From Thermoplasmata archaeon (GTDB lineage: Archaea > Thermoplasmatota > Thermoplasmata > Thermoplasmatales > Thermoplasmataceae), in assembly GCA_021799315.1 (NCBI GenBank), contig JAJZAR010000067.1:1-7655 (forward strand): a stretch of DNA of 7,655 nucleotides. The letters are read 5' to 3'. Below the pieces are notes generated by a model. That model made no database searches. It was given only the letters and a program-made list of their open reading frames with translations, and was not told the DNA's origin. The position numbers and the translations under genes were made by a program. Below, in pieces: positions 1 through 5,981 of this stretch. The stretch's first letter is position 1. Each line of letters begins with the position of its first letter.

Positions 1-75
1 ATGTATATCGAGTGTAATGTAAAACAGGATCGAATCGTTTGTCAAATTGAAACCTCAATTATGGAGGTGGCATGA
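1..75 (+). CDS. Possible 3' end of an upstream gene (partial)
   Basis: The reading frame starting at base 1 is open from the window edge through 24 codons and ends in TGA at 73-75. I do not recognise the family from so short a tail; it ends in ...SIMEVA. The next gene begins at the base after this stop and its SD site lies inside this frame, the usual layout of tightly coupled archaeal cistrons. The ATG at base 1 may be just an internal codon at the window edge. The alternative is that this is non-coding leader: a 6-bp hairpin (AATTGA at 45-50, TCAATT at 55-60) sits just before the SD site. Confidence 0.4.
   Translation: MYIECNVKQDRIVCQIETSIMEVA
63..68 (+). promoter_or_regulatory. Shine-Dalgarno site that decides the TTG start of the transporter
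   Basis: GGAGGT lies 7 bases upstream of the TTG at 76. The frame upstream is closed by the TGA at 73-75, and the first in-frame ATG is not until 115, too far from this site. The nearby ATG at 72 is in another frame. Confidence 0.75.
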
Positions 76-1362
76 TTGGTTATCAGGCAGAGAGCTCTGG
101 TTTTATCCACGTCTATGTCCTTTATTTTCTGGGGGATCATAGGCACAATAGGTCCTCTTGTAGCTTCTGGTGCAATCATAGGTTCACTGGGGAAAAATGA
201 AAAAATTATTTTTCTTCTTGTTGGACCTCTTACGGTTCCCTTTGGGAACCTGGTCATGGGAATACTTTCAGATCATTTCGGAAGAAGAAAGATTTTCATG
301 TTCACCATGACATTCTATACTTTGGGAATCATAATCATTTCATTGAGTTATTCCATGCTGCCTCTGTTGATTGGACTGGTTCTTGCTGAGTTTGGTGTTG
401 GAGGTGAGGAACCCTCATCTCTTGCTCTTGTTGGAGAAGAGACAGAGAGTAAGTTACGACCAAAATTCCTCACATTGATGACAAATTACGATAACGTCGG
501 GAGTGCCATAATGGCTGGCCTTTTTTTCATCGTTGTGGTTAACATTCAAGACCGCCTTGTTCTGCTTATTGGGTCACTGATTCTCATTTCAATGATGCTT
601 TATCTCAGACTTTATATCCCGGAATCGAAAATATGGAAGAAATATCGCAATAATGGAACCGAGATCAGTTCAAATCCGTCAGACGCTGAATATGAAAATG
701 TGCCAGAAAGAACTGGCAAAAATGATGGAAACTTAAGGGCCGAGCCGCAATGGATTTCTGTTTCAGAAAGTGTAGAAAAGAGAAGGCCCGGTCATCTGCT
801 GATATTCATATTCCTGGGCGTTATTGCAGTATCTCAGTATCTCACCTTTGGTTTGATGGCATATGTTCTTGCACCTATAGAGTTTCCCGGATCGTTTCAG
901 GACACGCTTATTATTTTTGTGGCAATGTGCGGTGCATCTGTAGCGGGTTTCATAGCGGCACCACTCATATCAAGAGGCACCAAGTCATACACTTTATATT
1001 CCTTCCTGTTCGGAACAGCTACAATGGTATTCATTATTACTCTTACCCCTGTTCTGTCCAATATGTACATATTCCTGCCTTTACTTTTCGCAAACATGTT
1101 TGCCAGTGAGTTTGCATACGCATCCCGTTCCGTACTGGAGCCAGAACTCTTTGGCACGAAATTCAGGTCAACTTTCATAGGTATTACAAGACTTTGGCCA
1201 ATGATTGCATACCCGATTTTCACATTTTACACATCCTATCTGAACCTGAGAGATTTTCTCTTAGTGAATCTCATACTATGGGCAATGGGGTTCGCAGCCA
1301 CAGTTGTATGGTATGTTTATGGAATAGAGACAAAGAATATGAGCCTGGATTATGTGTCTTGA
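76..1362 (+). CDS. Major facilitator superfamily transporter, sugar/metabolite-porter type
   Basis: This 428-residue integral membrane protein is predicted to move a small solute, probably coupled to protons; the substrate cannot be read from sequence. About twelve hydrophobic segments are visible, six before and six after a hydrophilic central loop (about 184-238). The MFS signature motif A, GILSDHFGRRK, is at 62-72 between helices 2 and 3, with Asp66, Gly69 and Arg70 intact. A PES motif (182-184) ends helix 6, and the tail GIETKNMSLDYV resembles the ETK.xSL ending of sugar-porter and aromatic-acid porter proteins. Length is normal for the family. The start is TTG at 76, chosen from the SD site at 63-68; an ATG at 115 would cut into helix 1. 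It directly follows an upstream stop, so it may be the last gene of an operon that begins outside the window. A hairpin follows its stop codon. Confidence 0.9.
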   Translation: MVIRQRALVLSTSMSFIFWGIIGTIGPLVASGAIIGSLGKNEKIIFLLVGPLTVPFGNLVMGILSDHFGRRKIFMFTMTFYTLGIIIISLSYSMLPLLIGLVLAEFGVGGEEPSSLALVGEETESKLRPKFLTLMTNYDNVGSAIMAGLFFIVVVNIQDRLVLLIGSLILISMMLYLRLYIPESKIWKKYRNNGTEISSNPSDAEYENVPERTGKNDGNLRAEPQWISVSESVEKRRPGHLLIFIFLGVIAVSQYLTFGLMAYVLAPIEFPGSFQDTLIIFVAMCGASVAGFIAAPLISRGTKSYTLYSFLFGTATMVFIITLTPVLSNMYIFLPLLFANMFASEFAYASRSVLEPELFGTKFRSTFIGITRLWPMIAYPIFTFYTSYLNLRDFLLVNLILWAMGFAATVVWYVYGIETKNMSLDYVS

Positions 1363-1365
1363 TCC

Positions 1366-1399
1366 TAAACGAAATGATGAAATCATTAGCGTTTATAAA
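1366..1399 (+). promoter_or_regulatory. Imperfect hairpin running into a TTTATAAA box
   Basis: Two nested inverted arms are visible just after the transporter stop: TAAACG (1366-1371) pairs with CGTTTA (1390-1395), and AATGAT (1373-1378) pairs with ATCATT (1382-1387), around a GAA loop. One base on the left and two on the right are unpaired between the stems, giving 12 bp in all. The right arm overlaps TTTATAAA at 1392-1399, a near-consensus archaeal TATA box. It may be an operator-overlapped promoter for a long cyd leader, or an RNA hairpin at the 3' end of the transporter message. No clear T-run follows, so I do not call a terminator. Confidence 0.4.
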
Positions 1400-1541
1400 T
1401 CGTAGAACGATCCTTTGATCAGTTTGCTCATAAGCCCATTCGCAGTACACATATGCCTCCCAATATGCAAAGGTATTATCATTAAATTTTATGCCGATCA
1501 ACAGATATTTTCTTATTAATAAATTCTTTCAAAACTTCAAT

Positions 1542-1560
1542 AGAAACCTTTACGTAAATA
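1542..1560 (+). promoter_or_regulatory. Candidate cydA promoter with palindromic TTTACGTAAA
   Basis: A purine-rich BRE-like stretch (AGAAAC) precedes TTTACGTAAATA. Its centre is about 22 bases upstream of the cydA ATG, close to but slightly nearer than the usual 26-27. No SD site precedes cydA, so a leaderless or very short-leader transcript would fit. The perfect 10-bp palindrome at 1549-1558 could also be a repressor site. A second AT-rich stretch at 1513-1524 is an alternative TATA box. The rest of the spacer (about 1400-1512) shows no convincing feature. Confidence 0.35.
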
Positions 1561-1575
1561 GAACAATATCAAATT

Positions 1576-2997
1576 ATGGTGTCCATCGGAAATTTTGACA
1601 GATTTATGATGGGATTCACACTCGGTTCTCATATTTTAATTGTAACCTTATCCATTGCATTATCCATATTTATAAGCGTTGCTGAATTCCTGGCCATTCG
1701 GAAGAAAGACCTATATTATTATGTTTTGTCCAAGAGGCTTACAAAGGCCTTTGTGATTTTCTTCGCCGTCGGTACAGCCAGTGGGTCTGTTCTTGCTGTA
1801 GAGCTATTTTCTCTGTGGCCACCCTTTATGGTGCTCATAGGCAAGGTTGATATTTTACCATTTTACTATGAAGTATTTGCCTTTCTCCTGGAATCCATAT
1901 GTCTTGTCCTCTACTTCTATTACTGGGATGCCTTCAAAAATAGATATCATCACTGGATATTATCTGTACTCATTGCAATAGGTACAGTAATGTCTGCTGT
2001 TTTCATCACACTCATAAATGCCTTTATGAACACTCCATCGGGCTTTAATATTGCTGTATATAAAGCTACAGGGGCGGTCACGGATGTTAATCCTATCGCC
2101 GCAGTTCTTTCTCCTTCGGCTCTGTGGGAAGTTACCCATGTGGTAACGGCTACAGTAACCGCCGGTATGTTCGCTTTGCTCGCATATTTTGCAATAAACT
2201 ACCTGAAGTCCAGAGAAAAAGAACAAAAGCATGTTTATAGTTTAGGCATGAAGCTTGCTATAATAATGGGAACCATATCTGTCATATTGGCTGGATTAAC
2301 TGGCGATCAATCAATGAGAATGATCATGACTTTACAGCCACTCAAGTATGCAGCGGTTGAACTTAACTACTTCCACAGCCAGGCCCTGGCACCAGAGGTG
2401 CTTGGAGGCATACTGATCAATGGAAGCATTCATTACGGAATTTCAATTCCTGGACTTCAAAGCATGATCGCATTCCTGTCATTGAATTCAACGCAAGTGG
2501 TACCAGGTCTTCTTTCGTATCCCAAATCATTGTGGCCTCCTCTCTTTGTTCACCTCACCTTTGACACTATGGTAGGCGGTGGAACACTGATGGGTCTGTA
2601 TGCACTGTTCCTTTCCTACTTGATCATAAGAAAAAAGAAATTCGAATTCAAACTGTACTTGTATGGTATGGTGATACTGGGGATCCTTGCTGAAGTTGTT
2701 TATGACAGTGGATGGGTAACTGATGAGGTTGGCAGGCAGCCATGGATCATTTACAATGTCATGACAGTTCAGAGCGCTGCCAATTTATCCCCAAGTGTGA
2801 TTCCTCTGGGTGTCGCAATAATAATCTTTTACCTCGCAGTGGTTCCCTTCACCTTTTATTTCGCTGCGAGAGTGCTTAAGAATGATTCCATTGGAAATGA
2901 GCTCATTAAGGAAAAGAATAACACGGACTTCGTCAGGCATGACATCCCTCTTACAAAGCAGGATAGAGATATTCCTGGATCAGGTGGTAAAAGATGA
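1576..2997 (+). CDS. cydA: Cytochrome bd-type quinol oxidase subunit I
   Basis: This is the catalytic subunit of a cytochrome bd-type oxidase, which oxidises membrane quinol and reduces O2 to water. At 473 residues it is shorter than E. coli CydA (522) because the region between Lys257 and Met332 is about 65 residues shorter, a short Q-loop form. Ligand positions are recognisable: His19 (same number as the E. coli heme ligand), His188 and Met332 matching the heme b558 pair, and Glu384 in the GW-x3-E-x-GRQPW block at 379-390. The quinol-site motif QPLKYAAVE holds Lys257 and Glu262. Ser140 and Asn148 of the proton/oxygen region are also kept. About nine hydrophobic segments are followed by a charged tail (437-473). 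ATG 1576 is the only ATG before an upstream in-frame stop at 1555, and it places His19 correctly. No SD site is visible. The stop overlaps the cydB start (ATGA). Confidence 0.95.
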   Translation: MVSIGNFDRFMMGFTLGSHILIVTLSIALSIFISVAEFLAIRKKDLYYYVLSKRLTKAFVIFFAVGTASGSVLAVELFSLWPPFMVLIGKVDILPFYYEVFAFLLESICLVLYFYYWDAFKNRYHHWILSVLIAIGTVMSAVFITLINAFMNTPSGFNIAVYKATGAVTDVNPIAAVLSPSALWEVTHVVTATVTAGMFALLAYFAINYLKSREKEQKHVYSLGMKLAIIMGTISVILAGLTGDQSMRMIMTLQPLKYAAVELNYFHSQALAPEVLGGILINGSIHYGISIPGLQSMIAFLSLNSTQVVPGLLSYPKSLWPPLFVHLTFDTMVGGGTLMGLYALFLSYLIIRKKKFEFKLYLYGMVILGILAEVVYDSGWVTDEVGRQPWIIYNVMTVQSAANLSPSVIPLGVAIIIFYLAVVPFTFYFAARVLKNDSIGNELIKEKNNTDFVRHDIPLTKQDRDIPGSGGKR

Positions 2998-3965
2998 GTG
3001 CCTATCTCCCAGAAATAATAATAAACGCCGGGATATTCTCCATGTTTTTTGCGTTGATCAGCACGGAGTTGATGGCAGCATCATCTCTACTTTTCAAATA
3101 TGAGGAAAGCACCAAAAAAGTCATCCCATTCATAATACCCATATGGGAAATTACCGGGACATTTTTTATATTCTATGCTGTGAACATGGAGTCTTTGATC
3201 CCCTCTGTTTTGCCCTTTCTGGCATATGCTTTCATAGTCTACATACTGATCTTCCTTATTCTTTACATAGGACGAAACTCTGCAATCATTGTTGCAGAGA
3301 CCATATGGAAAAACAAATTGATAAGTAAAAAATCTTTGTACAGGATATACGCAATAATCACATACATTATAGGGGCAATAATCTTTGTTCTATACACTGC
3401 ACTGATAAGTGGGAAAGGTGTCAATTTCAACGCGCAAACATTCAACCTGCTTAAATTCGTGGCTTATCTTCCAGACGACGGGTTCATAATTGGTTCAGCA
3501 ATTCTGGTCTTCGGACTTGCCTCTGTATTTTACGGGTTGAACGTGAATAGATTCCTTCCATTGATTGTAACAGTCATAGGTCTCATAATAGCTGCAGTGT
3601 CATTCCTGAAGCTTAATGATATTCATAATTTATACTACCTTATCATTCCAGTTATACTGACAATTCTGGCCCCAGTACTTTACATAATTCCAAGCGCAAG
3701 GAAGCTGATCTCCAATAAGATACTGTTTCAGACAGTTATTGCATTGGCGACCTTCTTTATTATTGCCAGTCTTTACCCCAATATGCTTGGAGGAACTGCC
3801 ACTATAACACCTCTTTTAAACGATTCTGCCATGCAGATCCAGACATTCTACGCAACCGTTGTTGGTGGAATCATGTTGTTTATTCTTACCTATGTATTTT
3901 TCAAAGTTGCCTATTTTAAGAATAGGTCTGGTGAGGCAAACCTTCCTGAGGAGGTGACTCAATGA
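2994..3965 (+). CDS. cydB: Cytochrome bd-type quinol oxidase subunit II, divergent
   Basis: This 323-residue protein has eight to nine hydrophobic segments and is the partner of CydA; E. coli CydB has 379. Similarity is weak but the order of landmarks fits: PIWEITGTFF (49-58) matches the E. coli PHWDGNQVW block, with Glu52 in place of Asp58 of the proposed proton path. Near the end, LYPNMLGG (260-267) and a final helix closing in ...TYVFFKVAYFKNR (299-311) match the FPNI... and ...YWVFRGK endings of the family. ATG 2994 overlaps the cydA TGA by ATGA and is preceded by AGGTG (2982-2986) at a 7-base spacing, so the two are translationally coupled. Its own stop sits inside another ATGA overlap with a mini-ORF. 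Identification rests on gene order as much as on sequence. Confidence 0.88.
   Translation: MSAYLPEIIINAGIFSMFFALISTELMAASSLLFKYEESTKKVIPFIIPIWEITGTFFIFYAVNMESLIPSVLPFLAYAFIVYILIFLILYIGRNSAIIVAETIWKNKLISKKSLYRIYAIITYIIGAIIFVLYTALISGKGVNFNAQTFNLLKFVAYLPDDGFIIGSAILVFGLASVFYGLNVNRFLPLIVTVIGLIIAAVSFLKLNDIHNLYYLIIPVILTILAPVLYIIPSARKLISNKILFQTVIALATFFIIASLYPNMLGGTATITPLLNDSAMQIQTFYATVVGGIMLFILTYVFFKVAYFKNRSGEANLPEEVTQ
3950..3957 (+). promoter_or_regulatory. Full-length Shine-Dalgarno site inside the cydB 3' end
   Basis: GGAGGTGA, the full complement of the usual archaeal anti-SD sequence, lies in the last cydB codons. The GGAGGT core ends 6 bases before the ATG at 3962, which is optimal for the mini-ORF. 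It is 14 bases from the ATG at 3970 and about 75 from the ATG at 4030, too far to serve either. Confidence 0.6.
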
Positions 3966-4030
3966 TCCCATGTGTTTTTGCATGTTACCGCGTCAACAGG
4001 ATCAAATATCCTTGCGGAGGTGTAGTATAA
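3962..4030 (+). CDS. 22-residue mini-ORF between cydB and the seven-helix gene
   Basis: The ATG overlaps the cydB stop as ATGA. The frame runs 22 codons to TAA at 4028-4030, whose last A is the first base of the next gene's ATG (TAATG). A near-ideal SD site precedes it. The peptide begins MIPCVFACYRVNRIK and ends YPCGGVV, with cysteines at 4, 8 and 18 and a basic middle (Arg10, Arg13, Lys15). It has no span long enough for a membrane helix, so it does not look like bacterial CydX (about 37 residues, one helix). It could be a small oxidase-associated peptide, or a leader whose translation delivers ribosomes to the next cistron. A 5-bp hairpin (AGGAT 3998-4002, ATCCT 4008-4012) lies within it. 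Real translation is plausible but unproven. Confidence 0.45.
   Translation: MIPCVFACYRVNRIKYPCGGVV
4016..4022 (+). promoter_or_regulatory. Shine-Dalgarno site that decides the start of the seven-helix protein
   Basis: GGAGGTG is 7 bases upstream of the ATG at 4030. This favours 4030 over the upstream in-frame ATG at 3970, which would add 20 mostly polar residues and has no SD site at a good distance. Confidence 0.75.
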
Positions 4031-4707
4031 TGTTCCTGCTGGCAGAAATATCAACAATAATTATTTTCATATTAAGCCTTGGGCTCACACTTATAATAAC
4101 TGGAAACTACCTCAAGAAAAAGCATGCCAGTCTCCTTGCATATACCTCAGGGCTGTGGATATTTTCCATTTCGGTTGCACTTGAGGTTGTGTTCTCAACA
4201 GGTTATGAAACTGAGTTATTGCTCAAATCCTATCTAGTTCTTGTTGCAATTCTTGTGGAATTACTGGCACTTGGTTCTGTACTTCTTCTGCATTCAAGGA
4301 AGTTCACCATTTCCTATGAGGTATTCATGATCATTTCAACAGCTTTTATACTTATCAGTGCAGCAGTTTCGCCGGTTGGAGATATAGTGACACACGGTGT
4401 GGTCTTTGGTGTTATTCCGCTTCTGATTTCAATATCTTCAATTGTTATCACCTTCCCTGCTGCCATAGTGCTAATACTTATTGCAGCAGTAAGCTATAAG
4501 AAAACAAGGAACCCAAAATTGATCAGTATTATTATTGGTGTAATTGTGGTCAGCGTTGCTGGCACTCTTTACATAGTTGAGTTCCCTGCCTTCCTTTATT
4601 ACGCAGAGTTTGTGGGCATCCTGCTTCTATGGATTGGCTTTGTAGACTTTTCAGTCATAAAGAAAATGTTTCAAAGAAGTAATAATGGCGTTGTGAAGGG
4701 AGCATGA
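4030..4707 (+). CDS. Seven-helix membrane protein of the cyd operon, function unknown
   Basis: I do not recognise this 225-residue family. Seven hydrophobic segments are visible at about 5-24, 33-56, 66-88, 96-115, 123-156 (long), 163-183 and 187-207, with a short basic tail (KKMFQRSNNG). Loops are short and there is no soluble domain. Histidines are few (32, 88, 122), and there is no heme-binding CxxCH and no CydX-like feature. It is the last gene of the cyd operon, one base overlapped with the mini-ORF stop and followed by a spacer with its own promoter-like element. Context suggests a role in assembly or stability of the oxidase, or an accessory subunit, but this is inference. The start at 4030 is chosen from the SD site at 4016-4022; a longer form from 3970 (245 residues) is possible but less likely. 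Confidence 0.8.
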   Translation: MFLLAEISTIIIFILSLGLTLIITGNYLKKKHASLLAYTSGLWIFSISVALEVVFSTGYETELLLKSYLVLVAILVELLALGSVLLLHSRKFTISYEVFMIISTAFILISAAVSPVGDIVTHGVVFGVIPLLISISSIVITFPAAIVLILIAAVSYKKTRNPKLISIIIGVIVVSVAGTLYIVEFPAFLYYAEFVGILLLWIGFVDFSVIKKMFQRSNNGVVKGA

Positions 4708-4726
4708 AGGTATGCGAGTCTCTGGA

Positions 4727-4755
4727 TTTAAGGGCGTAGAAAAATAACCCTTAAA
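4727..4755 (+). promoter_or_regulatory. Inverted repeat, candidate operator upstream of the SHMT gene
   Basis: TTTAAGGG (4727-4734) and CCCTTAAA (4748-4755) form a perfect 8-bp inverted repeat with a 13-base spacer. The half-sites are 21 bases apart, two helical turns, which suits a dimeric regulator. It lies just upstream of the AT-rich promoter-like stretch. No T-run follows the right arm, which argues against a terminator for the cyd operon. Confidence 0.45.
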
Positions 4756-4761
4756 GGATCG

Positions 4762-4779
4762 TAATAATATAATATATAA
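4762..4779 (+). promoter_or_regulatory. TATA-like stretch, candidate promoter of the SHMT operon
   Basis: An uninterrupted A/T run (TAATAATATAATATATAA) lies 25-42 bases before the ATG at 4804. A TATA box in its left part would place transcription start near 4790, just at the SD site. The spacer from 4708 has no other candidate. Confidence 0.45.
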
Positions 4780-4803
4780 CAGTACATAACAGGAGGATGA
4801 GAA

Positions 4804-5976
4804 ATGAGTTCTATTACAGATATGGTCGATAGTTACGAGCGATTCAGGAGAAATGTTCTCAATATGCAGGCATCTGAAAACTTTGTCTGCTCCCACGTTA
4901 AGATGGCTCTGGGCAGCGATATGGCCGGACGTTATTCTCATGTGATGCCTGATGGCAGAAATGCCTACGGCGGCACTTCAATGTTGGAAGATATTTTCAA
5001 GGAGAGCGAAAGAAACATCAAGACCCTGTATGGCGCAAAAAATGCTGAAATAAGACCTATTGGTGGTCACATAGCAGCAGAAATAGCCCTATTGAGCACC
5101 ATGTCAAGAGGTGATACACTCATGGCAATATCTGAAGAGAATGGAGGATACACAGGGTATATGCAGGGATATCTCCCAGATATGTATGGTTATAAATACG
5201 AAGAAATACCTTTCAATGCTGAGACCCAAGAGATAAATTATGAAGCCTTTGAGAAGAAGATCATGGAGGTTAAACCGAAAGCTGTTATTCTGGGGCAATC
5301 CTTTTTTGTGAGGCATTACGATCTGGCAAAGGTCTCTGAAATATGCCAGAAGACTGAAAGTAAGCTTATTTACGACGGTTCCCATGTTATGGGGCTCATT
5401 GCAGGAAAGAAATTTCAGCCGGACGCGTTAAAATATTCAGACATTCTTCTTGGATCCACGCACAAAACTTTCTTTGGTCCTCAGGGTGGAATCATACTGA
5501 CCAACGATGGTGATCTTGCTAAAAAGATATCAGAAAATGTGGTCTGGAGGACAATGGACAATTATCATGTAAACAGAGTTGCTGCTCTGGGGATCGCGGC
5601 CGCAGATCTCATACAATTTGGAGAGCAGTATGCCGGATGGGTTGTTTCAAACACGTACAACTTATCAAGAACCCTATCAGATCAGGGCATCGGCGTGAAA
5701 TTTCCTCCGTGGTATTCAGAGAGTCACCAGATACTTCTTTCAAGCGAAAACTCCGGTAAATACGGAGATTTTAAAGCCATCAGCAAGAGACTTGGAAATA
5801 ATAACATCATAGTCGACACCGAGGGGAGGGTAGGAACAGCAGAAATAACACGCATGGGGTTCACTGACATGAATCAGTTGGGAGAAATTCTGGCGGATGC
5901 CATAAAGGGAAAGGATGTGAGGAGCAGAGTTACTGAAGTACTTAGAAATAGTAATGTGAAATATTGTAAAGGGTGA
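4804..5976 (+). CDS. glyA: Serine hydroxymethyltransferase-family PLP enzyme, divergent
   Basis: This is a fold-type I PLP enzyme of the SHMT family, which normally interconverts serine and glycine with a tetrahydropterin one-carbon carrier in the cytoplasm. Family landmarks in order: QASEN (22-26), YGG (55-57), RPIGGH (84-89), DGSH with Asp191 and His194 for the PLP ring, GLIAGK (197-202), GSTHKT with Lys221 as the Schiff-base lysine, GPQGG (225-229), and EITRMG with Arg350 for the substrate carboxylate. At 390 residues it is shorter than most archaeal SHMTs (about 420-435). The YAEG catalytic glutamate position reads YSHV (His46), the GGH histidine that stacks on PLP reads GGY (Tyr116), and the usual NKN..P.D....SG(L/I)R loop is reduced to VDTEGRVG (337-344). 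It may therefore be a specialised SHMT or a related aldolase. ATG 4804 follows GGAGG (4792-4796) at 7 bases. The gene stop nearly abuts the next start. Confidence 0.85.
   Translation: MSSITDMVDSYERFRRNVLNMQASENFVCSHVKMALGSDMAGRYSHVMPDGRNAYGGTSMLEDIFKESERNIKTLYGAKNAEIRPIGGHIAAEIALLSTMSRGDTLMAISEENGGYTGYMQGYLPDMYGYKYEEIPFNAETQEINYEAFEKKIMEVKPKAVILGQSFFVRHYDLAKVSEICQKTESKLIYDGSHVMGLIAGKKFQPDALKYSDILLGSTHKTFFGPQGGIILTNDGDLAKKISENVVWRTMDNYHVNRVAALGIAAADLIQFGEQYAGWVVSNTYNLSRTLSDQGIGVKFPPWYSESHQILLSSENSGKYGDFKAISKRLGNNNIIVDTEGRVGTAEITRMGFTDMNQLGEILADAIKGKDVRSRVTEVLRNSNVKYCKG
5972..5976 (+). promoter_or_regulatory. Shine-Dalgarno site favouring ATG 5982 for the CBS gene
   Basis: GGTGA, part of the GGAGGTGA consensus, overlaps the SHMT stop and is 5 bases before the ATG at 5982. 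It overlaps the alternative GTG at 5973 and so could not serve it. Confidence 0.55.
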
Positions 5977-5981
5977 AAGAA

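Noticed and set aside
750..1109. Plus-strand 119-codon frame inside the transporter
   Set aside because: Out-of-frame shadow of the MFS gene; cysteine-rich, low-quality protein with no motif.
3970..4029. N-terminal extension of the seven-helix protein from ATG 3970
   Set aside because: It adds 20 polar, cysteine/arginine-containing residues before a clean first helix, has no SD site at good spacing, and GGAGGTG at 4016-4022 points to ATG 4030.
4727..4755. Intrinsic terminator of the cyd operon
   Set aside because: The inverted repeat has a 13-base loop and no following T-run, so an operator is a better reading.
4651..4941. Minus-strand 96-codon frame across the spacer and SHMT start
   Set aside because: It overlaps two well-supported plus-strand genes and the operator/promoter region, and shows no recognisable domain.
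5973..5981. GTG start for the CBS protein
   Set aside because: The only SD-like sequence overlaps this GTG; ATG 5982 has proper spacing and matches the usual beginning of a CBS domain.
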